Source: Tubulanus polymorphus | Lineage: Eukaryota > Nemertea > Palaeonemertea > Tubulaniformes > Tubulanidae | Direction of reading: 5' to 3' | Assembly (NCBI RefSeq): GCF_964204645.1 | Contig: NC_134025.1 | Coordinates: forward strand, 23,032,001-23,096,000 | DNA length: 64,000 nucleotides | Part shown: in pieces, positions 12,563-22,766 of the stretch | Layout of the letters: the number at the start of each line of letters is the position of its first letter | How positions within the stretch are numbered: position 1 is the first letter of the stretch | Translations under genes and position numbers: made by a program | The notes under the pieces: model-generated | Told to the model about the DNA's origin: nothing | The model's database searches: none | Seen by the model: only the letters and a program-made list of their open reading frames with translations

Positions 12563-13388
12563 GTCTGATGAAGTGTGTTGATTGAGTCTGAAATCATATA
12601 GATATAGCCATAAGAAAAATATAGACCTTTCATTCGGTGGTGAAAAAAGAAAAGCCGTCACTTTTTGATTGACATTTTTAGTTTTTACTACATATATGTT
12701 ACGTTTATAGCTCAGAAAATACGTTAAAACGTAATAACTAACTAACCTAAGATTAAAATGACTCTACCCTCTCTCTGTATCCCACAAAGAACTTGAAAGT
12801 TTGGTATAGATGATATTATCGGCTAAAAAGATTCATCATTAATGATTTAGCCTATTTACTTCCGCATTCTGACGTCATATTGCCTGGAAACCGATAAACT
12901 ATCAATCGCAACTGTTCGGGAACTTCCGTGATAATCAGGGAGCATAGTGTTTTTATGAACAGCCAAGTTCGCGACATTTTAAGGGACTCGAACCCGCATA
13001 ATGCGGGGTTGTGCGCGGGCTCGCTGTGGTGGGTTCGTACATATAAACTTCAGTTTGTAGGGCGGACACCATATCGGACAGTTCCTAATTCTAAGATTTA
13101 AAAAAACTTCAATGAATTGAAAAATCACGTACACCAGGTGTCACATATTTGGCGTTATTAGGCAGAAAAAAAAATCCGTACGAATCACCTGACTTGTCTT
13201 GGAAACCAATTTAGCTAAGGCTATAGGGAGTTTTCAATATTTATTTAGTGCACATCACTTTGTGTTAGGAATGTCCGTGCTGATTGTTCTCCTTTAGAAA
13301 CTATTAAGCATACTAAATGCAGCCAGATTCCAAATTATTTGAAAAAAAACTGATTAGACCATCGTCATGATCATGCTGCTTCGCAATA

Positions 13389-13554
13389 CAATGGAACCTA
13401 GTCGTTATACGGAACTCGGATACAATGATTCATCGGGTAACAAATATGGAATTTCGTCTAAGAAAATTTAATCAAATTTTCCTACTGGATATATAACGAA
13501 CGGTAACAACGAGCATATGTTCTGGTCCCATGAGTCGTTGTAACGAGGTTACTG
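13389..13554. mobile_element. Inverted-repeat element, CAGTGGAACC family (diverged)
   Basis: Begins CAATGGAACCTAG and ends CGAGGTTACTG, with internal words shared with the 9.4-kb copy ('aatcaaattttc', 'gaacggtaac'). Mutated termini suggest an old copy. Confidence 0.6.
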
Positions 13555-13687
13555 TTTCGCTGCAACTTACAGGCCAATGATTCTTTTGGAGGGTGGCGAA
13601 CCCTTGACATTAGTCATAGGAGAGACGGTGTAAATTGAAGAAGTCCCACAGTTCAAATTTAATATGAAATAATCTATTAGAACGAAA

Positions 13688-13729
13688 CCACGACGTTTCG
13701 GCTGTTGACTAACAACCATCATCAGGTGG
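13688..13729 (-). ncRNA. Hammerhead-ribozyme-like motif (degenerate)
   Basis: Read on the minus strand: CCAC, then CTGATGA, then a stem-loop GGTTG-TTAGT-CAAC, then GAAAC, then GTC, then GTGG. The flanking CCAC and GTGG can pair as stem I, and CTGATGA/GAAAC are the two conserved hammerhead boxes; ACGT between them would form a minimal, dimer-type stem III. Such minimal hammerheads are known from Penelope-like retroelements. The bases next to stem II do not pair perfectly and there is an AG bulge, so activity is doubtful. Confidence 0.35.
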
Positions 13730-14892
13730 AATGACCAGAAAACAGAAGTAACGTTGCATACAAACTTACAGGACATTAGCGAAAGCGAAGTGTCCATAAT
13801 AAATCTAAACAGAACAAGTGACAAATCAAAACAACCAGGGGTACCGTAGAAACCACCAAATTCTATGAACAGTTAGGATGAATACAAATTAAAGAGACAA
13901 TGTATTTTATATTTTGAATTATACACTATCAATTTAATCATTTCCCAAAATCACTTATGTATCATGTGAAAAATCGATCCACATGGGATTTACTTTTTTT
14001 TCAGGGATTCAATTGTCGGAAGAAGTGATATTTAGTGTTCTGAGTACTCTTCATTTAATTCTGACTATTAATCTAAATGTTCATGGCAATATATTCTGTA
14101 ACTCGTTAAATGGGGTATGATTATATATTTGATCACTTTTGACATGTTTAGGGGCTGGAATTAAATGGATATACGATCTAACTGAAGATTTATTTATTCA
14201 AATGTGCCGTTGGTGATATATGAGGCGCGCATGAATTGCGTAACCATTACGTCACATATCACAATACGGTTCGATACTCGTTTTGCGGATTATAATTGAG
14301 TTCAAAGGAAGTGCACTATAAACTGACCAATGAACAAGCGGGCACATCCTGACTATTTGGGGTGGCTTCTCTTTACGTTCACAGATAGCTAATGCTATTG
14401 TCCCCAGCCAGTGGTCATTAAATCCTGTCTCTTCATAGTTCACATTCTATAAACAGAAACTACATCAAGATTACTTCACATTTAGGAATCTATGTGTTAC
14501 ATTTCGCACAGCGAGAACTTCCAACAGAAAGTGTCAAAAGTACTTGGAGGTAGGTTTACAAACATTTCTAGTGATTAACATTCGAGTTTGACCTCGAACT
14601 TGTCCGTATATTCAAAATTGATAGACAAAATTCAATATAAGTCATTAGCTATCTTATCTTAAGCAAACCGCCAAATGTGAATTACTGTAGATTTATACAA
14701 CGTGAGCTTTATAGGCCAAAACTGGCCGGTTGGAAATATTCATATTATGTATTATTTGATGACAATTAACAATGAGGTGATGTGCACACATCCAAATAGC
14801 ACAATAAACTAAAATAATGATATTGTGAGTCTTCATGAATTCTTGACGCAAAATCTGGAATGGTAATTTCTAACATCTTCCTAATTTTTCAG

Positions 14893-15498
14893 ATGGATGG
14901 AGTTTTGGATTTATCGTCGAAGGGCACAAACGATGTTTCGACCACTGAGAACTCTACTGATCGGGCTGTAAGCTTGGTAAAGCCTGTTGCCGGCCCAGTT
15001 CCCGTCAGTCACTTCGGAGTAGCCGATCATCAATTCTACGCAAGTCGTATGGCCAAAATTCCGTCACATCAACGTCCGTTTAAACTTTATCCGTTTCGCC
15101 CGGAAATCTTGGCGACACAAATGCAATATCTGGATTTTACGACAAAACAACACAACTCGGGCAATACTCCGTCGCGCAAAAGACGATGCACGGACGAAGT
15201 TGATGACGAGGAGAGAACGCCATCTGAAAATCGAAATTCCCCTATCCTCGATTCGGAAGATAGAATTGATTCAAAAGACGTCGCTTACTTGAATCGTCGC
15301 CGAAAAAATAACGAAGCCGCGAAACGGTCACGTGATATGCGACGCGCAAAAGAGGAGCAGACGAAAAATCGAGTGGCGTATCTGGAGCATGAAAATCTCA
15401 AACTACAAACGCAGGTTTCGCTGCTGAAAACCGAAAATTCTAAACTACATTATATGTTATTTACCAATAGCAACAAAGCGCATAAAGAACAATCTTAG
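14893..15498 (+). CDS. bZIP transcription factor (CES-2/giant/NFIL3-like), 201 aa
   Basis: A single coding exon whose ATG directly follows a splice acceptor (aatttttcag), so upstream exons are untranslated; an extension to 14860 would read through that acceptor tract and is rejected. The basic region (about residues 134-156) reads RRRKNNEAAKRSRDMRRAKEE, the NNxAAKRSRD signature of PAR/CES-2/giant/NFIL3 bZIPs. It is followed by a leucine zipper (about 160-190). The N terminus carries VLDLSSK, close to the PxDLSxK motif by which giant- and NFIL3-type repressors bind CtBP. These nuclear proteins bind TTAYGTAA-type sites as dimers and act in development, cell death and circadian output. No zinc finger or PAR domain is seen, so I do not give a gene symbol. 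Polyadenylation signals lie at 16077-16082 and 16088-16093. Confidence 0.9.
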   Translation: MDGVLDLSSKGTNDVSTTENSTDRAVSLVKPVAGPVPVSHFGVADHQFYASRMAKIPSHQRPFKLYPFRPEILATQMQYLDFTTKQHNSGNTPSRKRRCTDEVDDEERTPSENRNSPILDSEDRIDSKDVAYLNRRRKNNEAAKRSRDMRRAKEEQTKNRVAYLEHENLKLQTQVSLLKTENSKLHYMLFTNSNKAHKEQS

Positions 15499-16100
15499 TG
15501 GGCGAAGTGAATGGATTCTAGAACACGAATTACGATAGTCAAGGAAAACGATTACAGTTGAACCTCGTTAATACTTTTCTGTTTAAAAGACGAAACCTGT
15601 TTATTATGATGATTTCCAGCCTGTCCAAGCTACGATATTCGATATAAATCTAACTTTGGATAAATCGGAACACGCGTTAATACGAAAATTTCACCTTTTC
15701 CACAGGATTAGTATTAACGAAGTTCCACTGATTATTTATATCCGTACTATATGTATAACTATAACAAACTATAGTTGAATGTATTTGAATTATTCTACCT
15801 TACAGTTTTTGACAATTTTGATAAGATATGAAAAACACTCTGTATCCTGATATTGACTGTGCTAACGAAGACTGGTTGAATAATGTATATAAATTGTGCT
15901 AATGTGTGCCCCGAGGCTACGTGTTTGCCAGTAAACTATATATGCGTTAACTATTATCATACGAGGCGTCGAAAGGCTGTATCGTTATTACATCACTGTC
16001 TTAGTGATAATCGTTTAATCTAGTTACTGACTATAAATGCGATAACAAACGCCGCTTCATTTGCATTTATCAGATGAATAAATGCTAAATAAACGAAAAA
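15499..16100 (+). other. bZIP gene 3' UTR
   Basis: Non-coding tail up to two overlapping AATAAA signals (16077-16093). It contains an inserted inverted-repeat element (15555-15730). Confidence 0.6.
15555..15730. mobile_element. Inverted-repeat element in the bZIP 3' UTR
   Basis: Begins CAGTTGAACCTCGTTAATAC and ends GTATTAACGAAGTTCCACTG, giving terminal repeats of about 20 bp. Same general family as the element at 9.4 kb. If transcribed it would form a hairpin in the mRNA. Confidence 0.7.
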
Positions 16101-17896
16101 CGCCCGGAATTCGGGATTTGAGAGGGGGAGAAAGTATTGCCCCTTATAAGTAATTATGTATATACGAATATATGTGTTTATTTTTTTTTTACGAAATGCA
16201 ATATGTGCTGATGAAATGTATAAATCTTATACAATTATAAGATGTAATTATGAGACTGATAGAAATTGTATCTTCTGAAAAAAATTGATCTGATGTTTAT
16301 CTGCAAATAAATACGACAACGTTTTATTTTGAAATATATACGCATTAACGTTTCTTTGGTGCTTGTATCTAAAGGCGCGCTACTATCGATCGGAGTCTTT
16401 ACCGAGTCTATTTTAAATCCCCGACAACGAAGAACGAAATAATTTGAGAAATGCCCGAGCAATAGGAATTTTAATTGAAAGCATTGGCTGTATTTATGGC
16501 AAGCGTGCGAAGCGCACTCGCCGCATGAACCAAACACTGACCGTTGAAGATTACGTAATGCATTCGCGCCATTAAATACGTGGCACTCTAAAAGTGCACT
16601 ATCTGAATTGGATGATGAATAGCGTGAGAAATATGATTACGTCACTGGACATAAAAGTTTTATAGTAACGTATCCTTTGGTTTGGGCATCAGCTGGATCA
16701 AGGATCAGAGCGTTAATAAGTGGAATTGACGGAAATGAAATATAGCTTGTGTCATCCAGTTTATTTTTGTTTATAGAGAGAGGATTCCTGGTCGTTGATA
16801 TCATCACGAGATAATAAGTTTAAACCCCACTATATATGCAGATTAATACAGTCCTGGCGATGATCTCTAGTGATGAGAGTTCGAAACGTCGTGTATTTTG
16901 ATTTTGATTCTTGATAAATACAATTTTTTCTAAATCGTTTTATTCTCTTAAATTCTGTATATAGAGGGTTTTAAACTTATTATCTGTTCTCCACCTCAGA
17001 GTGTGGCTATTCTACAATCACGAGATATAGAGGGGACCTCCATAGCCTATCGAAATCTTTATGCTAGACTGTGAACATCAAATCGGCCTAGACGAGTACT
17101 TTTGATTTTTCTCAGACAACACCCATTTGCATTGCGAACGTTGATTTTATCACTTAATGTACAACAGCCATGTTGCAAAATCTACGGTCTTTCTTACCAA
17201 TTTAGAATTCCTGGTGGTCTCTAATTTAAGCGACCATGCTTTTCTTTAATTAGTAAGGGAAAATAAACCTGACGGAAATTCGTGTCATTTTGCGGCTCTG
17301 TCTACTTACTGATTTATATCTAATGGTCTAGATGATTTAGTCGAGGAAATTTGTTTTGTTCGAATTTTGATTTCCGAAACTACTTGCATAATATCACGAA
17401 GATGCGACGAGGGCATTGTATACTATAATACGGATGAGTGGTAATTCTAAACGAAGGAATACTAATCATATATGCGAAATGACAATACGATTTTGATAAG
17501 ACGTTTGACCCGGATCGGAAGACTGAAGGTTCTTTTGTATCGCGAACGACTTGACCATTCTAAGGCGATGATGACATCAACTTATTCAATGGCGAGTAAG
17601 AACACCGGGTCAATTCATTAGTACTATATGGAAATAGAATTAGCGCGTTAGAAACTAAGACGGAGATGCGCTGCAGATGTTTGTTTGATTATTATCTACG
17701 GGACGCCGGAGGCAGGCCGGTCATATTCAGCATGCGGGCGAGCCGATCAAAACATTCCGGAGCTACGTAACTAAACTACCTATTGATTTTACGGCACATA
17801 AAGTCAAAATCGAATAGTTGCCGGTGGATTTGAAATGCTGATTTTAAGTGATCCACCGTGCGTTCCATAATTGCATCAAACCCAGACTCTTTACCC

Positions 17897-17914
17897 GGGG
17901 GGGGGGGGGGGGGG
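17897..17914 (+). repeat. Poly-G tract (18 G)
   Basis: Uninterrupted run of 18 guanines, a potential G-quadruplex or sequencing-length artefact site. Shorter runs occur as G near 34602 and C at 36134-36146. Confidence 0.9.
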
Positions 17915-18074
17915 TGAGTGTTCCGTAATTTTGTGTTAAATGAATTTTGTAGACTTTATTTTTCTATCACTGGTATTGTTCCTGCAAGTCCGGCATTGAT
18001 TCACTTGGTTTTTACTATATATTGATATTCAATTAGAAAAAATGAAGAAGGCAAATGAAGAACTGCGGGGCTCC

Positions 18075-18122
18075 CAATTGCTGGTTGAGCCAGCAAATCA
18101 ATTGCTGGTTCAGCCAGCAAAT
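18075..18122. repeat. Tandem 24-bp palindromic repeat
   Basis: Two consecutive near-identical units built on TTGCTGGTTxAGCCAGCAA, each itself a palindrome; the second differs by one base (gag versus cag). Confidence 0.8.
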
Positions 18123-18584
18123 GAGTTTTACCACTAATGAAACCCCCCAAAAAGAGAGGCTTTGTACGGGCCTGAAATCATCTTCTTTGGATACTTGGAT
18201 AATGCATCTCTGATCAGGTACATTAAAATGCTCACAGTTAAATTCCATCACTTTCCAAAACTCTCTCGTTGATGTCGTCAGTCGCTTTTAGACGTCTCAC
18301 CAAACATTTTAGTGTCTGATGTTGTTGGGTACACTAGAGGCGCGTAGGATCGTAGAGTGACAAATCCGTGGACCACTGACGGCTTAGTCCATCAGGGTAT
18401 TAGGCATTATTTCGCAAACGCAACCCGAATGAAATGGCGCGGGACGCTGGAAACTACCAGTACAGTCAGGTTTTAACTGTTATATATAAATCATTTCTGG
18501 ATGAATGAATTTACAAATTTTTCGTTCCAGTGAAACAAAAAATACCCTGCTGGGCGGCCTTTTATAAGCGAAAAACATCCTTAT

Positions 18585-18690
18585 TAGTTAGTTACCGGTA
18601 CCTAATCGTTGGTGGTAAGCTTTTATAATCGGATAGGCGTTTGCGAAAATATTTGATCGTGAAACTTAACCACAGCAGGTGATTATATGC
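18585..18690. mobile_element. MITE, TAGTTAGTTACC family, copy 1
   Basis: Starts TAGTTAGTTACC, then 'taatcgttggtggtaagctt', 'ataatcgg', 'gatcgtgaaac' and 'aaccacag'. All these words recur in the same order at 62249-62362, where the right end ggttactgacta is better preserved. It lies 145 bp before the start of the KDEL-protein gene. Confidence 0.7.
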
Positions 18691-18835
18691 TACATTCTTA
18701 TAAACGTAGCAACAAAGAAACCCGGCGCGGCCGGACCGAAGTACGCGAGGCGCCTATTTATTGGTTCATTGCAGTTGTTAGCATACGCGGAACTCAGTCA
18801 TTCAGTTCATTGCGGTAGTTAATGCGTTCGGCGTC

Positions 18836-20981
18836 ATGTCTCGACCATTCGACTCCGTATATTTGCTCTTTTTAGCGCTCTTTTTGTTTCTAACGCTAGC
18901 TTTTGCTGCTGAAATAAGAGATGAAGAGGCTACGCCGACAGTAGATGACCAATCTCTTCAATACGCTAAAGGATCGGCATGTAATTACTGCGATTACTGC
19001 AAGGTTAGCTATCTACAAATAGTCTGTTTGTACTACTTTCGTTTTTTTTTTGTATAACAAGCACGGGCTTGTCATTAAATGCTCTGCCATAATATGTTTT
19101 ACAATTATGCCCTAATTGAAAACGAAAGCATATTGTACTCTTCCTTGATGTTAATACATATTCAGACACTGCTGATAACTAATCAATAAATACCTTATGC
19201 AGAAATATTTGAATTGAATAAGAACAGAAGATGTTGAAACTACAGATAGAGGAGTGTTTTTGAACTGGCTCGGCATACGGAGTTGCAGTGCTTTATAGAT
19301 GTTATTTTGGAATATCAATAATTTTTTAAAACGGTCACGACAAATATCAACTGGAGGCCCTCACTGTTTTTCAAACCTAATTTCTAAATGGCAAATGCTG
19401 TTTTATTTTTCAGTTCTGCAAGTTATGTGATAAAGATTGTCCATGTGAAACAAGTCCCCAAAGACCTAATTGTAAAATGTGTAAAGTAAGTAGCTGTTAA
19501 CCATAACAATAGGCATGGAGGGCCAAATAGAATTTCATTTAAAAAAACTAAGGACGAACAATAAAGACCTAAATTCATTGCTTATTCAAACTAGATATTA
19601 TGTTACGAATGAATTTCATTTTATTAAGAAATATCTATCATCTAATCTATCATTGATTTCAGTATTGCAAGTTTTGTTATCTTTGTAAAATATGTGATAC
19701 AATCTGTCAGCCTGGTGGACTAGTGGATCGTGTTACCGCCAAAATTGTCAAGTAAGTTTTTCACAAAAATGAACTTGTGTATCCGAATTTTCCCTTGTAT
19801 AGATCTTAGTTTCGTTATTTCTTCACTGCTGCCATAGATATTGCTAATGTCTATTTCAACCTGACTTGAGAACATTCCGGGTGGCCTAGCTCGCTCATTT
19901 TTGGTAGTACATTCCTGATAAAGGCCTTAATGGGACCAGAAAGGACAGGCAGTCGACCTAAATCATCACTTTTTAATCTATCTGAAACTGTATTGAAGGA
20001 TATCCAAAAAGTCTTCACTGAAAGGGGTTAAATGAAGAGAAGTGACTCCATGATTTGAAAGTTTAACAAAATGTTTCCATGCCTATGTACCAAACTTCAG
20101 TTGGTAGGCATGGAGACATATTGATAAACTTTCAAATCATGGAGTCTCTTTTCTCTCAGAAACCCCTCTCAATGCAGACTTTTTGGTTATCCTTCAATAC
20201 AGCTTAAAGTTGATTAAAAAACGATATTTTAGGTCAGCTGCCAATGCATTCTGGCCCTAATAAGACTTTTATCAGGTATGTACTACCAAAACTGACTGAG
20301 CTAGGCCACCCGGAATGCTCTCAAGTCAGGTTGAAATAGACATGGTTACATTAGGATTCGAATCCCATAAGCTAAGGATAAACTAGACACGCAAGATGTC
20401 AAAATTCCATACACAAATTTAACATCTTCATGTTTGGAATTCTCAGGGATATGGAAAATGAACGTGACAGATCCGCACGTTCACTTATATCCAAGTATGT
20501 CTGGATCAATTTCGCGGGCTAAAAGGTTGTGAATTTGAGAGCCCGCCTTGCAAATCTTATATCATGATGAAAGCCCGGTGTGGTAGCAATGACATAACAC
20601 AAACTTCTAATACAGGGTACAGGAAAATCAACTGGAAATTAGTTGTTTTGTAACAACGATAAATGTGGATTTTCCCTTGGATTTTCTGAGGGTTAATAGA
20701 CACTACATAGTGAAATTATTGAGTGCTAATTAGTTAACTGGGAAAGGGATATGGTTTGGGATGTTGAGCAACTTTGATCAAATCAACTTCGAGTCTTCTG
20801 CACATCTTGAAGACACTAGTTTGATTCGTAAGCTCATTCTGGTAGTTATGGGTAAAATCAAGTATCTTTCACAAATTCTTGTATTTCTACTTTCAGCGCC
20901 TTGCCAACATATAACAAAGACGAAGTGGATAAAGACATCGACTCCGTTCGTTACTGGATCAACAAGAAAGACGAATTATAA
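18836..20981 (+). CDS. Small cysteine-rich ER protein with C-terminal KDEL, 137 aa
   Basis: Four exons: 18836-19003, 19414-19485, 19663-19751, 20897-20981 (414 nt, phases close). Residues 1-25 form a signal peptide (LLFLALFLFLTLAFAA). A short acidic spacer follows, then from about residue 49 a Cys-rich block of repeated CxxC/CxxxC units: CNYCDYCKFCKLC, CPCETSP, CKMCKYCKFCYLCKICDTIC, QPGG. The last residues are WINKKDEL followed by stop, a standard ER-retrieval signal. Exons 2 and 3 each start at a repeat unit, so the block looks built by exon duplication. The spacing loosely recalls the Cys-rich tail of the sarcoplasmic-reticulum histidine-rich calcium-binding protein (HRC), but I cannot confirm homology; no thioredoxin CGHC active site is present. 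A plausible role is luminal metal or redox binding. A possible polyadenylation signal is at 22210-22215. Confidence 0.85.
19848..20342. mobile_element. 495-bp fold-back element in the KDEL-gene intron 3
   Basis: Near-complete inverted repeat. It opens TGTCTATTTCAACCTGACTT and closes with its reverse complement ending GAAATAGACA, with arms of roughly 240 bp meeting near 20100. Shared words with the element at 39636-39928 include 'gataaaggcctta' and 'ctaaatcatca'. There is no coding capacity, so it is a non-autonomous element. Confidence 0.85.
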
Positions 20982-22518
20982 CCTGAACTGAACACATAAT
21001 TCATAGTCATTCCACTTCACACAGCGCGCGAACAAGTTTTACCAAATATGGTATCAGCACCATCACATTGGCAAGCGAGCAGCTGCCAGGTTCACTATTG
21101 TATACATCCGTTAATCGCTTTTCAACTTCCCATATTAGTGAATCAATTTTCAGTAAAAGATATACCAAACATCAGATAGAAAAGTGGATCTTTTGTCTTG
21201 TTGGAGATTTAGATTTGGGAGCATAAAAATTCAGTCCAAAGTAATTGAAATTGATTTATTTAGACTTGAAACTAATCAGTCACGCCTTCTGGTGTGTGTG
21301 TGTGCCGGTACCTCGGAGAGATTAGATATTTAGATTGGTATGTAGATATTTATTTCATAACCCACCGATTCGATAAAATGGAATGTTGATATGGATTATC
21401 AAACATTTATGGTAACCGTGGACCTGGGTAATTTTGACGGGAAGATTAACTTAAAATGAATGTAACTTCATGTTTTTGGTCACAATCATTAGCGAAGATA
21501 CAGCCTCTAATGTAAGATATTCATGTTCTCATTTCTGAATGTTATATCCTGTCATATCAGTTGAATCACACTTGCATCATCTACAGTAAACTCCGCTTAC
21601 CTCAGATCTCGAGGGACCATGAAATGTTCTGCGGGATAGCCGGATATGGCTATCAGTCTTATTGGTATATCTATCCGAGGCAATCAGTACTGAGATAGGC
21701 AAAGATTACTGTATTTATTTCTACGATTATCAATCCTAAATCATTGTTCGTTAAGGAAATTTTAAGTGTCAACTGTTAGGTACAATTCTGGATAGCCATA
21801 GACAGTGGATAACTGAAGCTTATCAAGAAATAAGTGACGTGTTCAGCTGTGATGTATTGTCTCATGTTCATTAGTCTTAGATTCTACACAAAAATAATGC
21901 GTTTTCTTACAGTTATTCCTCCTCAGTAATCAGTTTCACAGCGTTGTACAGTATATTTATATATACATGTTTATGAATGATATGTAATTTATTTTAATTT
22001 ATAAATGAAATTTACTGAATATATTCTAATTATTGAAAATCATGCATCTGTAATCTATTATTGCTGTTATGAATAGTATACCTTTGATTGGTCAGTTCTG
22101 GAAAATGCAACTTAATTCACATGTGTGTGTAAATGTACCGGTTCATGGCGTTTGAAAGTAGCAGGATTCGTATGTTGTTTTATATTGTACAACTGAAACT
22201 GTGCATCTCAATAAATTTTTTACAATTTCCACTAGTAATTGGCATGTGTTGTGTAATGTTCCTGTTTGTTTATCCAAGTGGAGGATCAATTTTTGTTGTG
22301 TGAAGACTGCTTACTACTTGTTAGCCTACTTAGGACTTGTTCAGCAGGCTTGGGATTGGGGTTACCAATGCATAGGACTGATATAAGATGCAGCCGAGCT
22401 GAGGCAGCCTTTCATGTTTCGGGCAACAGTATAACCCTCAACTTAAAAAGAATGGACAAATGAATTAATGGAGATAGACATCCGCTAACTAAACCAGACT
22501 TGCCCGATACCATTGGCA
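20982..22518 (+). other. KDEL-gene 3' UTR and flank
   Basis: No further coding exon is supported. AATAAA at 22210-22215 may end the transcript, giving a 1.2-kb 3' UTR. It contains a CAGT-type inverted-repeat element at 21584-21711 and a short TG run near 21292-21303. Confidence 0.45.
21584..21711. mobile_element. Short inverted-repeat element, CAGTAAAC variant
   Basis: Starts CAGTAAACTCCGCTTACCTC and ends AAGATTACTG, with TA outside both ends. Internally it contains gatagc/ggctatc short palindromes. A variant of the CAGTGGAACC-type set. Confidence 0.5.
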
Positions 22519-22766
22519 GGTGCGGATCCAGAGGGGGTTTCAGGGGTCGTGACCTCCCTGCTCAGCTACCAAGAAAAATTTTAATTGTTTTCTTGAAGGA
22601 ACGTACACGAGACAAAGCGGGCAAACAGTGCTACATAATCGGTACCATATCTTATTTTTGGCCAAACATTATGCCGTATAGGCCCCCTATCAGAGATTTT
22701 AGTCGGTAGTTTAACATAAACATTCTTTATGAACCCCTCCTGGAAAAAGTCCTGGAGCCGCGCCTG
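22519..22766. mobile_element. hAT-like MITE (CAGGTGCGGATCCAG ends)
   Basis: Left end CAGGTGCGGATCCAGAGG; right end CCTGGAGCCGCGCCTG. The ends are inverted repeats of about 17 bp with mismatches, close to the CAGGGGCGGATCCAG ends of hAT-derived elements. No 8-bp duplication survives. Confidence 0.55.

Larger units (their letters stand above)
12563..14892. other. Intergenic, with MITE and retroelement debris
   Basis: Between the STMND1-like start and the bZIP coding exon. It should contain the STMND1-like promoter and first untranslated exon, and upstream exon(s) of the bZIP gene, none of which I can place exactly. Two repeat features are recognisable, at 13389-13554 and 13688-13729 (listed separately). 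No convincing extra coding exon was found. Confidence 0.5.
16101..18584. other. Intergenic 16.1-18.6 kb
   Basis: No supported gene. It contains a hammerhead-like retroelement scrap at 16870-16893, an 18-base G run at 17897-17914, and a 24-bp tandem duplication (18075-18122). The 100-codon minus frame at 16235-16537 lacks splice sites and family likeness. Confidence 0.55.

Noticed and set aside
12965-13035. GGGTTCGAGTCCC-like B box on the minus strand, possible tRNA gene
   Set aside because: No A box or foldable D and anticodon arms 45-50 bases upstream in that strand.
14860-14892. Upstream extension of the bZIP frame (MVISNIFLIFQ)
   Set aside because: The stretch is the polypyrimidine tract and AG of a splice acceptor directly before the ATG at 14893.
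16235-16537. 100-codon minus-strand ORF with several Cys/His
   Set aside because: No recognisable domain, no polyadenylation or splice context; probably chance.
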